The notes: generated by a model not told the origin, from the letters alone. Shown: positions 8,950-20,047, counted from the first letter of the stretch. The stretch: 64,000 nucleotides of DNA from Diplolepis rosae (GCA_030998225.1 JAPYXD010000742.1:2170001-2234000); one strand, 5' to 3'. Program-made: numbers and translations.

Positions 8950-11900
8950 AACCCAGCTCAATCTTATTAGACCTTGCTACCAGCGTCTCTAATGAGTACT
9001 CTGTCACTCCATTTTTCTCGCCCTTATCGTATTCTGGCGGGGAGGGGGCGCGTATGTCGCCTGGCGAATCACGCGTATATCTCGATTCCGATAAGTTCTC
9101 GGAAAACGATTGCGCAGCCTTAAAATTTTATGAACAAGGCACACGATTTTTCGTGAAATTAAAAATCGCCAACAGAGAACTCGACGCGCTAGTGGAATCG
9201 GGTTCCACGAAATCCATTCTGGGTAAAGAGGGGATAGAATTAGCCGCAGAATTTAACCAAGAGATTAAACCCTCTGAAGTTAAAGCTATTCTATTCCCGA
9301 ATGGTAGCATAGAGTCAGTTTTAGGGCAAGTGGCGCTACCTAGCACCCTAGATGTCGTCCAAAAGTGCGTAGAATACAAAGTGGTACCGAATTTTAAGTA
9401 CCAATGTGTTCTGGGCATGGATGCCATTCGACAATTTAGATTAATTGTGGATGGCAACGCCAACGTTATTCGTATGGCTTACGACGACGAAGTTTACCGC
9501 ACAGCCACTATAGACTTATTGTCTAACTTGGCGCGGATAGACGACGATGGGTGCGCCGCGATTAAGGAACTCACCAAGACACAAATGGCCCTGGTAGAGG
9601 ATTTCCTTAAGCGCGAGTTAAAGGTTTCAAGAAAGGAACTGGGTGCTACCCACCTTGCCAAACATACCATTGATGTGGGTGACCATCCACCCATCAAGCA
9701 GAAGTACCATGTTCGGTCTCCCGCTGTGATGGACGAGATGAACAAGCTGATGGACAAGCTAATTGAACAAAAATTAGTTGAGCCATCTAATAGTGCTTGG
9801 TCCTCACCGGTTGTTATGGCAAGGAAGTCGAATGGCACTTATCGCCTGTGCATCGACTTCAGGGAAATAAACCGAGTCACAAAGAAGGACGCGTATCCTC
9901 TTCCGCCAATGACAAACATCCTGGACAAACTTCAGAAAGCTAATTATATTAGCACGATTGACCTGGACCAGGCTTTCCATCAGGTACCATTAGATGAGAA
10001 GAGTAAGGAACTCACCGCGTTCACGGTACCAGGGCGCGGTCTTTTCCAATTTACTCGCATGCCTTTTGGACTTACCAACGCCCCTGCGACGTTCCAGCGT
10101 CTAATCGACAAAGTCATTGGCCCGGAATTGGAACCTCATGCGTTCGCCTATTTAGACGACGTCATAGTAGTGAGCGAAACCTTCGAAGATCACCTCAAAT
10201 GGTTAAAAGAGGTATTAGATCGACTCGCTGCTGCTGGTCTCTCAGTAAACCCCGATAAATGCCTATTCTTCCGAAGCGAGATCAGGTACCTTGGGTTCCT
10301 CATTAACAACGAGGGCGTCAAGGTTGATCCAAGCAAGCTGGCCCCTATTTTGGACTTGCCAGCGCCGCGAAACATCCGCAAACTTCGGAGTTTTCTAGGT
10401 TCGGCAGGTTGGTATCGGCGTTTTATACCGAACTTTGCGACAGTAGCAGAGCCCCTTTTCCAACTATTAAAGAAAGCGCAGCCCTTTGATTGGCAGGCAG
10501 AGCAGGAGGCTGCATTTGAGGCGATTAAAACCGCCTTAACTACAGCGCCAGTAGTTGCTCGCCCAGACTTTGCGCACCCGTTCACTTTACAAACGGACGC
10601 AAGCTCCACTGGAGTTGGAGCAGTACTGACCCAGACGATAGAAGGCGTAGAGCGCGTAATCGCTTACGCCAGCCGCTCCCTGTCAGCCGCTGAGCGTAAT
10701 TACTCAGTGACTGAGAAGGAGTGCTTGGCCGTTGTGTGGGCAATTAAGAAGTTCCGGGAATACCTTGAAGGATTCCGCTTCACGGTCGTGACGGACCATA
10801 GTAGCCTTCGATGGCTCAGGTCACTGAAAGACCCGACTGGGCGACTAGCCCGTTGGGCACTAAGTCTTTTAGAGTACGACTTTGAGGTCCAGTATAGAAA
10901 GGGGGCCTTAAATGTCGTACCGGACTTCCTATCACGGCTTGACCAGGACTTAAATGGTCCTGAAGAGGTCGCCACGATGGACAAAACCGAGGACGCTTGG
11001 TATCTTAAGCGCCTCTCGGATGTTCAAAAGAATCCGCGCGCGTTCCCCACGTGGAAGATAGAGAACGGACTCTTATACCACCATCGCGCAAATAAATGGC
11101 TCGATCCCATCCTCCCAGATTTAGATTCGTGGAAGATGGTCCTCCCTAAAGAGCATCATGCTGCAGCTCTGGCTGAGGCGCACGATCAGCCTCAAGCGGG
11201 ACATTTAGGGGTGGATAAAACCTATCACCGTCTCGCCACCCGCTACTATTGGCCGGGATTCTACCACGACGTTGCGCAGTACGTTAGAGTCTGCGATATT
11301 TGCCAACGCTGCAAGGTGGAGCAGGCGAAACCTGCTGGCGAAATGGGTCATAGGGTTATCGAAGAGCCATGGCTCATGGTCGGCGCGGATATAATGGGCC
11401 CTTATACGCCCTCATCCGCCCAGCATCGCTATGTCCTCGTTTTTCAGGACTTTTTCATGCGGTGGATAGAAGTCCTTCCATTAAGAAACGCGAATGGCGC
11501 GACCATAACCAAGGCATTTAAAGACCTGGTTATAACTCGTTGGGGTACGCCGAAGTTTTTATTTACGGACAACGGCACCGAATTTTGTAATAAGATCGTA
11601 GACCAGATCTGTCAGGAATACGCGATCAAGCGCGTTAAGACGCCGCCATACCACCCGCAAGCGAACCCGGTCGAACGAATCAACCGAGTATTAAAGACGA
11701 TGATAATCTCGTTTATCAAGGAGACGCAGCGTAAATGGGACGTCCACCTAAACGACTTCCGCTTCGCGTTTAACACCGCGTATCATTCGTCCTTAAAAAC
11801 CTCCCACTCGTTTTTAAATTTCGGCCGAGACCCACTGCCCCAGGGCACTCTTCATGAAAAACTCGAGTCTGTTTCATCAGAAACCCCTCGTCCCGGGAAT

Positions 11901-12242
11901 GTCGATACCTGGTCCGAGAGAGTCAAAAGGCTCGAAGCCTTGAGAGACCTCATGAAGAGACATTTAGATGCTGCCCATAACAAACAGGCGCACGCGTATA
12001 ATCTTCGAGTACGTCCGCGCACCTATCAAGTCGGTGACCGCGTCCTTCGGCGAGACCGTACGCTTTCTTCCGCGAATAAAGGGATAACCGCGTCGCTCAC
12101 CAATAAATTTGACGGCGTATTCACGGTATCGAGAGTGATCTCGCGGAACATTTACGAACTCGTGAATGATAGAGGCGAATCGGTCGGTCGCGTGGACACC
12201 AAAGACCTCAAGCCGTATCTAGAGGCCGCTGCCTCTGAGTAG
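8916..12242 (+). CDS. Element B Pol: protease, RT, RNase H, integrase
   Basis: Intact Pol, open from the frameshift point; ATG 9054 is the first methionine. Order: protease with LVESGSTKSILG (near residue 46 from 9054; Glu replaces the usual catalytic Asp); RT with CIDFREINR and the YLDD catalytic box (AYLDDVIVVS); RNase H with TDAS, a TEKE segment and TDHSSLRW; integrase with an H-H-C-C zinc domain (HDQ…GHLG…CDICQRC), D,D-E residues in GADIMGPY, FTDNGTEF and NPVERINR; and a C-terminal GPY/F-like fold ending VDTKDLKPYLE. The size is typical for Ty3/Gypsy. The element looks capable of replication except for the unusual protease motif. Encoded proteins copy the RNA and insert the cDNA. Confidence 0.95.
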   Translation, partial: RETGSALKVSAEPSSILLDLATSVSNEYSVTPFFSPLSYSGGEGARMSPGESRVYLDSDKFSENDCAALKFYEQGTRFFVKLKIANRELDALVESGSTKSILGKEGIELAAEFNQEIKPSEVKAILFPNGSIESVLGQVALPSTLDVVQKCVEYKVVPNFKYQCVLGMDAIRQFRLIVDGNANVIRMAYDDEVYRTATIDLLSNLARIDDDGCAAIKELTKTQMALVEDFLKRELKVSRKELGATHLAKHTIDVGDHPPIKQKYHVRSPAVMDEMNKLMDKLIEQKLVEPSNSAWSSPVVMARKSNGTYRLCIDFREINRVTKKDAYPLPPMTNILDKLQKANYISTIDLDQAFHQVPLDEKSKELTAFTVPGRGLFQFTRMPFGLTNAPATFQRLIDKVIGPELEPHAFAYLDDVIVVSETFEDHLKWLKEVLDRLAAAGLSVNPDKCLFFRSEIRYLGFLINNEGVKVDPSKLAPILDLPAPRNIRKLRSFLGSAGWYRRFIPNFATVAEPLFQLLKKAQPFDWQAEQEAAFEAIKTALTTAPVVARPDFAHPFTLQTDASSTGVGAVLTQTIEGVERVIAYASRSLSAAERNYSVTEKECLAVVWAIKKFREYLEGFRFTVVTDHSSLRWLRSLKDPTGRLARWALSLLEYDFEVQYRKGALNVVPDFLSRLDQDLNGPEEVATMDKTEDAWYLKRLSDVQKNPRAFPTWKIENGLLYHHRANKWLDPILPDLDSWKMVLPKEHHAAALAEAHDQPQAGHLGVDKTYHRLATRYYWPGFYHDVAQYVRVCDICQRCKVEQAKPAGEMGHRVIEEPWLMVGADIMGPYTPSSAQHRYVLVFQDFFMRWIEVLPLRNANGATITKAFKDLVITRWGTPKFLFTDNGTEFCNKIVDQICQEYAIKRVKTPPYHPQANPVERINRVLKTMIISFIKETQRKWDVHLNDFRFAFNTAYHSSLKTSHSFLNFGRDPLPQGTLHEKLESVSSETPRPGNVDTWSERVKRLEALRDLMKRHLDAAHNKQAHAYNLRVRPRTYQVGDRVLRRDRTLSSANKGITASLTNKFDGVFTVSRVISRNIYELVNDRGESVGRVDTKDLKPYLEAAASE

Positions 12243-12316
12243 CGCCCTCGGACAACTTCCAGTTGTTTTAATCTAGGTGGTGGCCATATTGGTTATGTAG
12301 ACTTGTCCAAGGGGAA

Positions 12317-12883
12317 ATGTTCGTCCTTGTCCGTCCACGTGAGTCGAATGTTGTTATTGCTGTCCTGCATGTATGCATGAATCGCCTGATAATCGGCTGA
12401 TTTTCTCTTTTCTTCTCTCGCCCACAGCCCACAGACGTCTTCCGCGGGGTTTTCGTCCCCAACGACGAGGGAGTGATGGACCTCATCATCGACCCGGTGA
12501 CAGGGGTACTGCGGGTGGTCGGGGTTGATCCCCTGCTCTGGTTTCAGCCCCGCCCGGCCGTATTTCCCCGCTGCCCCTGGGAGTGGTCGAGCCTACCATG
12601 GTGGAGCGGGGCGGTGGGTCCGTCCGAACCCACCTACCTTGAGGAAAGCACCCCAGAGGACCGACTCGTCAGGTGGCTGTCCTCTTTCCAAGACGAGGTA
12701 CTCGATTGGCCACCTTTCTCGGAGGAGGAGCCTCAGCTGGAGAGCCAGGAGGAGCTTGAGGAGCCGGGGGAGCCAGAGGGGGTTCAGCCGGCCCCTAGGA
12801 GACGACGCCGCGGGCGGAGGTCCGGACGGCTGGTCCGTGAGCGCCGAATTGCGGCACTTATACAGCGCTGGCGCCCTATCTAG
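12317..12883 (+). CDS. Element B accessory ORF, acidic then Arg-rich, probably spliced
   Basis: Downstream of pol an open frame runs to TAG at 12881-12883. It has a hydrophobic Trp/Pro-rich first part, an acidic stretch (EEEPQLESQEELEEPGEPEG) and an Arg-rich block (RRRRRGRRSGRLVRERR). It sits behind a strong pyrimidine tract with two adjacent acceptors (CCCACAG at 12427 and 12434). Two starts are possible. One is a local ATG at 12317 spliced from CAC|GTGAGT (12339) to 12435. The other is the LTR exon (5199-5261) spliced in phase 0 to 12428. Pro/Trp/Arg composition, frame phase and splice sites support a real gene. I recognise no family; the Arg-rich block suggests nuclear entry or RNA binding. 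A second long frame overlapping it (12525-12893) is probably a shadow. Confidence 0.5.
12339..12434 (+). other. Candidate intron in element B
   Basis: A donor GTGAGT at 12339 and a long pyrimidine tract (TTTTCTCTTTTCTTCTCTCG) end in two CCCACAG acceptors. Splicing 12338 to 12435 keeps the accessory frame open. The distal acceptor use from the LTR donor is an alternative. Confidence 0.45.
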
Positions 12884-12893
12884 GCGCCACTAG

Positions 12894-13349
12894 TGGACTT
12901 TTCTTTAAGCCCTGTTTGTTTTTCTTATTTTGTACAGGGTGCATGGCCCATAGGTGCAAGGCGCCACATTAAACCTGTAAATTTTTGGTATATGGAGAGT
13001 TTGATTCCTTGGCCTATCCCGAGAACCTGTGAGATAGTAGCTCTTAAGCTAGTTAATAAGGCTCGCTCTCGGCATCGCAAACAGCGAGCTGCCGTATACT
13101 TATTTTTTTCTCCTCTTTTTCTATTTTTATTTTTATTTTTATTTTTAATTTTATAGGCTTACGTCCTTTTTTTTATATTCTTAGCTCGTAAGTTAGCACT
13201 GATTTTAAGTATTGAAGCACGCTCTCAGACAGCCTGGGCCATGGGTTTGCCTATCCTTTTGTTTTTCTGGACCTAATAATTGGTCAGTTGGCCCGGAGTG
13301 TGGTCTTGGAGACTTGGGGGGGGTCGTGTACGGTCTGGGCCGGGGGGGT
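12894..13349 (+). other. Element B 3' untranslated region and polypurine tract
   Basis: No supported gene. It contains a T-rich tract near 13105-13160 and ends in G-runs; the tract CGGGGGGGT (13341-13349) abuts the 3' LTR and fits a plus-strand primer. A second G-run sits at about 13313-13323. Confidence 0.65.
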
Positions 13350-14651
13350 TGTAACGTGGTAAATTACGTTAACTTTTTTTACCTCGACCGGCAACGACAG
13401 GATCGAGCCCAAGCCACCTTTTAATTAAAACTCAAAACTGTCAGGGATAGTCTGAGAGCTGCTCACAAAATTCTTTTATTTTTTATTGTTTTTCTGGCCG
13501 TTTTCTTTTTTTGTTTCATTGAAAAACACCAGCTTGAAAGGCGCCGCCAAGGAGATCGCTGTGTTACCATCGCACGCAGAGGGGTTCACAGGCAAGCCAC
13601 AGAGGGAATCACCCAGCAGGCTTGGCATCTGAAACGACCACGTGCTGCAGCCCATGGTTTCCAACACCGTCGCACCATTATTATTGTAATTAATATAGAG
13701 AGGGCATGACGGGTTGGAACAATTAGAAATTGTATTATACATTTTAAATTAGCCTTGTCTATTTGTAACTGCTGTGTTGTGCAGTGCAAACTCAACGTAG
13801 TTTAAACGCACCCCTCTACGTTTTAAGCCAATGGGGCAAGCTGACCGATAGACGCTTCAGCTCATTGGTTGCCTGGCGCCGTCGTCCTCACAAGACGAGT
13901 CGCCCGCGCAAACCTGAGCTTCACGCGCGTGCGCTAGCCTTTCCAGCTGATGTAATAAAACTGCGCGACACCTTTGGCGCGCAGCTCTTTTCTGTCGTTG
14001 CGATCCGAGTGGCAAACAGCCAAAGAAGAAAAATAATTCTTTTATCTCATAATGGACGCCACCGGAGATTTTGACTTGGACGCAATTAGGCGCGAGATCG
14101 CGGCCAGATCCTCGGTAAGTCTTTGAGATCCTATTCCGGGCAATTATAAAATTTTTATTCTCTTAAATAGCGTGGCTCTCAGGCTCTCTCAGAGCTCTGC
14201 CTCTTTTACTATATCATGAGCCATGTTGGCCACGATATTTTATTAATCTCATCTGAGGACTTTTGTAATTATATCGAGCCAGGGCTTTGCCCATTAATAA
14301 ATAAATTGTAGTCTAGTTTTAATTACTTAATTTATTTTGTTATTTCATTTGCCCAAGAGCTTCTATGTTTAGGTTAAGATTCCTATCCTAACCTAAAACC
14401 TTGCCTGATCCGGACTCCCGAATCCATAATAACCCTAGCCGGAACCCTTGCTTGGCTTCGCTGTTTTTTTGCATGCTAAGTTCTCTTTTTCAGGGTCATT
14501 ATTTTATAAATATGGCGTCGAGAGACGCCAGGCGCTCATATTAGAAGCCGCCTAAGTAACGCAGGTGACACCGAGGGTAATCCCGAGTCCTCGGGTCCGC
14601 TTTGATAAGTTCAATTTCCTTTTGACGTTTCAGCGGAGGTCACCCGTTATA
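13350..14651 (+). repeat. Element B 3' LTR
   Basis: This 1302 bp LTR matches the 5' copy at 4497-5799 with the same termini. Outside a roughly 220 bp U3 patch I see only two or three differences. The LTR exon equivalent is at 14052-14114. The right target duplication ACCT is at 14652-14655. Confidence 0.95.
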
Positions 14652-14655
14652 ACCT

Positions 14656-15540
14656 TTAGAACCAACTAATGCTGCTATGCATTCAATTCCTACAGTAGAT
14701 GAACGACCAATTTTTCTCAAAACAATATAGATTTCCACCAGCACACAAAGAAGAAATCACTAAACAAGTTAATGAACTTTTAAAAAATAAAATAATTAAG
14801 CCTTCTCAATCACCGTATAATACACCAGTATTTATTGTACCTAAAAAACTAGATTCACATGGTCAAAGAAAGTGAAGAATGGTTTTAGATTTCAGGAAAT
14901 TAAATGACAAAACGATCGGAGACTCTTATCCATTACCAAACATTATTAATATTTTAGATCAATTAGGAAACGCACGATATTTCTCAGTCTTTGATTTAGC
15001 CACTGGATTCCATCATATCCCCATGGATCCTAAAGATTCACATAAAACAGCTTTTTCAACACCATTTGGACACTACGAATTTGATAGAATGTCCTTTGGA
15101 TTAAAAAATGCGCCAGCGACATTCCAAAGACTTATGGATATAGTATTAACGGGATTACAAGGAACCGAACTTTTTGTTTATTTAGATGATATTGTTCTAT
15201 ATGTAGATACATTAGAAGAACATGAAGCAAAATTCGATGAAGTTATGAATCGACTTAGAAAAAGTAACTTACATTTACAAACTGATAAATGTGAATTTCT
15301 CAGACCTGAGGTAGCTTATTTAGGACACGTTATAGACAAAAACGGAGTTAGACCCGACCCTAAAAAAATAAAATCTGTACAAGAATTTCCAAGACCAAAA
15401 AATGAAAAGAATATTAAACAATTTTTAGGTTTAGCCGGTTATTACAGAAGATTTATTGAAAATTTCTCTAAAATTGCGAGTCCCTTGGCACAACTTATAG
15501 AAAAGGATACACCTTTTGTTTGGACTGAAAAACAGCATTA
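14656..15540 (+). pseudogene. Element A reverse transcriptase domain
   Basis: Continuation of element A pol after element B. RT motifs are clear: a PSQSPYNTP-like fingers segment, VLDFRKLND, the FDLATGFHHIPMD turn, [15 protein letters not shown], and the catalytic [10 protein letters not shown] box near 15175-15205, then the thumb-like …FLGLAGYYRRFIENF. Lesions: a 1 nt frameshift near 14717 and a TGA at 14873-14875 where the family has Trp. After …PFVWTEKQ the frame is lost and no RNase H motif (such as TDAS) appears before the tether, so RNase H seems deleted. The enzyme would copy RNA into DNA; this copy is dead. Confidence 0.88.
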
Positions 15541-16842
15541 TCTCGAAATCCTGTCGAAAATATTAAAGAAACTGAAAATAAAACAAATACATTTGAATCT
15601 AAAAACAATAATGATTCAAAATATTTCATCAATGAAAATAATAAAGAAGAAAATTATAAGACGAAAACAAAACCTAAAAAATCTACAAATTCTACGAAAC
15701 ATACAAATCCTTTCTATTCAATACAAACATATATTAACGATTCTGATGGCGAGCCCGAACCTCCAGTAGCCACAAAGTCTTCAAAATTCGAGGAGAAACA
15801 ATCCTCCAATCAAAATTCAAGTTCTGATGACGAAACCGAAAATTTGGTAATCACATATATATTATCAAAATTGAAGCAAAAACAATATGCAAAACTCGAG
15901 TCAAAAATAAATACAATATTGACTCGAAATCAAGCAAGGAAACAAAATGTGAAAATATATAACCAGCCACCATATAAAGATTTTTCAGGATCAAATGAAG
16001 AAAAAGACGAAGATAGCGAGGACGAACCTCCTGAAAGAAAAGAAAAACGGAAAATTATCAAAAATAAAATTATATCAGTGCCTATATCTGGAAGAAAAAG
16101 AGGCAGACCAAGAAAGGATACACCAAAAATTGTAATAAAAAATAAGAACAAACCTCAGAAAGGGAAACAGAAAGGAAAAGAAAATGATAATCTTGAAGAA
16201 GATGTAAATGAAATTGATTCAGATTATGAATTTAATAAAGATCCTTTGATCAAAGAAAACACAGATTTATATTCTTTTTCCGATGAAACCGATATTTTAA
16301 CAGAAGACAATTCTCTACAATATAAGAATCAACATTTAGAAAATACTGAAGAAAGAATTCACGAAAACTTTAATGATGATTTATATTCACTAAACGAAAA
16401 TATAGCATTTGAAGACTTAGAAAATCGACCTCCACCAGAACCACCCCCCGCTGAAAAAGACCTGCCGGCCATAAAATTAATGACAAATCGCAATATAATC
16501 GAATGTCGAGATCAAATTACAATGCATAAGGACAATTATGCTTATTTTATTTCAACCAAAAACGAACCACGAGATAATGGTTCTAAAATTCTACTAAAAC
16601 GTAATGAGTTACCTCAATTTAAAAACCTTTGCGTAGGTCATGCACAAGAATTTCGTAGAGGATTACAGTACCATTTAGCATTACCAATAGAATCTGAATT
16701 AAATGAAAATTTAAGTGATACATTAAAGAATATTAAATTATCAATTTATTCACTCCATTCAAAAGCAAAAAGCCTTAAATTACGCACAATTAGTATCGCA
16801 AAAACACCTGAAATTAATAATATTCTATGAGAAGAGATTTTA
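15541..16842 (+). pseudogene. Element A pol tether region with AT-hook
   Basis: Between RT and integrase the main open frame (15844-16830) encodes a highly charged, low-complexity segment: a Lys/Glu/Asp-rich part, an AT-hook-like SGRKRGRPRKDTPK near 16085-16130, an acidic stretch, then PPPEPPPAEKDLPAI and a more structured part that leads into integrase. A TGA at 16828-16830 interrupts the frame, which then continues in phase. RT and tether are out of phase because of the RNase H deletion. The AT-hook would bind AT-rich DNA and could guide integration (inference). Confidence 0.6.
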
Positions 16843-17919
16843 AGTGCCATAAAATTAGCTTTTTCTGACTCACCAATAAAAATCATAATATGTAATGGAA
16901 TCACACAATATTCAACTAAAGAACAACGATCTCAATTAATCGAAGAAGCTCACTCATCGGCCTTAGGTGGACATAAAGGAGTTACTAAAACTTTCAATAG
17001 AATACGTCAAAATTATTATTGGCAAAATATGAAACTAGATATTCAAAAATATATTCAAACTTGTTTAAAATGTCAATTAAAGAAACTTGTACACGTAAAA
17101 ACAAAAGAACCTATGATAATAACTGATACTCCTGGAACTGCCTTCGAAAAATTTTCTATGGACATTGTAGGTCCATTGCCTGTGACACAAAAATTATATG
17201 AGTATATATTAACAATTCAAGATAACTTCACTAAGTAATCATTAGAAATACCACTTCCTAATTCTCTCGCAAGTACTATAGCAGATGCTCTTGTAAAGAA
17301 ATTTATATGTATTTTTGGATCACCTAGAGCAGTTCTTACTGATCAAGGAAAAAATTTCTTAAGTAATCTTATCCGAAGATTAGCCAAAATATTTAGAATT
17401 CGTCAATTCAAAACAACAGCTTTTCATCCACAATCAAATGGATCTTTGGAAAGATCTCATCATGTACTTGCTGAATATTTAAAACAATTTGTTAGTAAAA
17501 ATTCTGAATGGGATGACTGGATAGAACTAGCTACATTTTCTTACAATACAAGCATTCATGAAGGAACTCGTTCCAGTCCATACGAATTAGTTTTTGGTAA
17601 ATTAGCCAGACAACCTTCAAGCGAACCCCTTCCAGAACATGAAAAACTGGAAACATATGATGATTACTTGATTAAATTAGTAACCCGACTCCATGAAATA
17701 AGAGCAATTGCTAGAGATAATCTAATTGCAGCAAAAGAAAAATCAAAAAAGTACTACGATAGAAATATAAGCCCACAAAATTTCAACGTTGATGAAGAAG
17801 TATTTTTACTAAGTGGTCCGAAACCTAAAAAACTCGAAAATCAATATTCTGGTCCTTATAAAATTTTAGAAGTTTTAGGAAAAGGCAATGTTAAAATTCA
17901 AGTTAAAAATAAGCCATAA
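16843..17919 (+). pseudogene. Element A integrase
   Basis: Retroviral-type integrase in one frame with the tether. The zinc domain reads H…H…CLKCQ (EEAHSSALGGHKGVTKTF, YIQTCLKCQLKK). The catalytic core has D in SMDIVGPLP, D in LTDQGKNF and E in NGSLERSHH, followed by a C-terminal domain ending with …ILEVLGKGNVKIQVKN. A TAA at 17236-17238 breaks the core. The stop TAA at 17917-17919 is 82 nt upstream of the next ORF's ATG. It would insert the cDNA; the copy is inactive as read. Confidence 0.9.
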
Positions 17920-18001
17920 GTAGTACATATTAATCGACTAAAACGTGCTCGATTAAATAAAGCAGACTAAATTGGAAACTACTTTCAGATATCGTTCCTC
18001 A

Positions 18002-19343
18002 ATGGATCCCATCGATCGAAAAAGAATAGATAAATATTGCGATCTTCTTGTCAACAACATAGATATAGTAACAATTTGGCCTTTCCTAATAAGAAATAAA
18101 ATCTTCAACCGAGATGATCATAATATTCCACTATGGCTTTATGATATAAAAAATCCATCAACTATAGAAGACATAATACTCGCAATAAAAAACTCGGGGT
18201 CCAAAATCACACCAGGATCTTCAACATTACTAAACAAGAAACCATTTGTTCAAAATATGGATTTATTTACATACATCAATTCAAAATTTGTATATATTGA
18301 ACGACACATTCGTAATGAAGTGAACAAACTATACCATAATGTTTTAACTCAAAAATGTAAATTAGAGCAACAAGTTTTTAAAAATACATTAATTTTAGCT
18401 ACTCAAGCTCCTGATGAATTTGCTTATCATTTAATGAAAGGTCCAGGTTACATGTCAATAATTGCAGGAGAAGTTGTGCATATAATTAAATGCATCCCAA
18501 TTGAGTTTAAATATCGCAAAACAGAAGAATGTTATCTACACCTACCAATCTATGGAGGAAATCAGACTCCTTTTATTACACCACGAACTCACATCTTAAC
18601 TAACAAAGGCACTCAAACAAGTTGTAACTCTTTTGTTCCAATTATGTATTTTTTGGAAAATGCTTGGTATAAATTAATTCCAAATCCAATCGAATCTTTA
18701 CCCCCAGAAATAATGAAACCTTTGACAAAACCCACATGGCGATATTCAAATCCGGCTCATCTTGCAACAAGCGGAATATATTCTTAATCGGATTTAAACA
18801 AACTGCGCGATCACATAATGTTTCCCGCGGAAAAACCGATGGTTCTCAACACATTAGCTCGCGGAATCATGGGTCAATCCACTTTAAATCAAGGAATCTC
18901 GTTAATGAATCTTTTAGATGAGGAAACTATTGAAAAAATTGCCCACTCAACTTGGACAAAAATATAGACAGTATTCTCGAATTTCGGCACAGTTAGCGCA
19001 GGATTTATAGGAGTAATCATTATCATAAGAGGCATTAAAATAATAATTGATACCATAATTCACGGTTATGCACTTTACACTGTTTTGGCTGGTCATTTCA
19101 CTTAATAGGAGCTGTATGGGACTCCGTAACTAACCTTCTATTACATTTAGGTAGAGAAAACCAAAGGACACAGGAACAACAACAAGAATCACTTGATACG
19201 AATCCTTCAGCACCCGATATATCTACACATTTACTTGAAGAAAACATTAAAACAGGTAAACAAAAGAAAAACGAAACACCCAGCCTATATCCACACAGTG
19301 AACTAACAGAACTATCTAATATACCTCAAACTTTTCACTTTTA
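18002..19343 (+). pseudogene. Element A envelope-like ORF with CARD-like N-terminus
   Basis: ATG 18002 lies 13 nt after an acceptor-like CTACTTTCAG (ends 17988). Residues ~1-80 (starting MDPIDRKRIDKY…) read like an alpha-helical CARD/death-fold domain: hydrophobic heptads, an IF..DD turn and no signal peptide. After residue ~90 the sequence changes to an extracellular-type region with spaced Cys and Trp and a (Y/F)-rich C-terminal part. A hydrophobic segment near 18980-19060 looks membrane-spanning, followed by a polar tail. The body recalls arthropod retroelement glycoproteins of chuvirus type (memory only, unverified). It is broken by TAA 18785-18787, TAG 18965-18967 and at least one frameshift. 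Alternatives: a deletion-fused envelope, or an unrelated membrane protein. Confidence 0.45.
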
Positions 19344-19355
19344 AAAGTAATCAGC

Positions 19356-20047
19356 ATGAATTACTCTTATAAATTAAAAAAGGATAAGAAAAATGAATTA
19401 TTTTTGAAATCACTGCAGAGTATAAAAAACAAAAAGTAACTGGGCTGGGATATGATCCTGAACTAACAAAGCAGCATGTTACAGAAACATTATTGAAAAT
19501 TATACCGGAAATAGAAGCCCAAGTCTCCAATTCCTATCAATCCTTCCAGTTAAATGCCTTTAATGAATTACAAAATATTTGTAAAAAATTCCGAATCTCA
19601 AAACCACAAATGTTAACTTTCCGTATCAAATATTCAAATACATCCTCAACCTATATGAGCATTTGTACAACTGATCAAATGAAAGAAAGTGGAATTGGTA
19701 GCACACCAAAACAAGCAAAAGACCAGGCAGCTTGTAAACTCATTCATTCTATACTTAAGAAAATAGAAACAGAAAGAGCTAGTAATCTTCAAAATGACTC
19801 TCAAAATTTGACTGTAAATTTAGAATCCAATTCTTTAAAAACCAATCCACTTTCACAATCGAACAAAAATGGACGTTCTAATATAAAACAAATAAATAAT
19901 CTGCCCTTCAAAAAAAGAATTAGACATAAATTACCAATACACCCAATTCCTCAACCTTCAAACTCATACAACCAATCACCTACAAATTCCTATAAAAAGT
20001 GCATGAAATGTGTGTTTAGACCATCAAATAATTATAACAATTTTTAG
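19356..20047 (+). pseudogene. Element A ORF with tandem dsRNA-binding domains
   Basis: The frame open from about 19405 to TAG 20045-20047 holds two double-stranded-RNA-binding-domain signatures. The first is partial (…EYKKQKVTGLGYDPELTKQHV…). The second is clear: NAFNELQNICKKF, a central beta region, then GIGSTPKQAKDQAACKLIHS, matching the domain's G-x-G…K-x-A-K…A-A…L tail. A Lys/Asn-rich tail follows. The only nearby start, ATG 19356, is out of phase, so a frameshift near 19400 is likely. Such domains bind dsRNA; in viruses they commonly block Dicer, so an RNAi-suppressor role is plausible. Alternatively it could be a captured host Staufen/Loquacious-like gene. Confidence 0.6.

Larger units (their letters stand above)
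4497..14651 (+). mobile_element. Element B: near-intact Ty3/Gypsy LTR retrotransposon nested in element A
   Basis: A 10,155 bp element with LTRs of 1303 and 1302 bp (TGTAACG…CGTTATA), flanked by the 4 bp target duplication ACCT (4493-4496 and 14652-14655). Order: 5' LTR, primer site, 1.4 kb leader, gag, pol, accessory ORF, polypurine tract, 3' LTR. Both major ORFs are open. It interrupts the pol gene of element A, so it is younger than A. Its GC content and codon use (many CGC, GCG, GAC codons) clearly differ from the A-rich host element. A solo LTR of the same family sits at 59170-60568. Confidence 0.95.

Noticed and set aside
9128..10984. Minus-strand open frames opposite element B pol
   Set aside because: They mirror the codon bias of the pol frame and carry no motifs.
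12525..12893. A second long frame overlapping the B accessory ORF
   Set aside because: GC-rich overlap; no splice-phase or motif support compared with the main frame.
1951..18967. Several element A stops look like TGG changed to TGA or TAG, suggesting G-to-A hypermutation
   Set aside because: Few sites, and insects lack APOBEC3; ordinary decay is enough. Needs a consensus copy.
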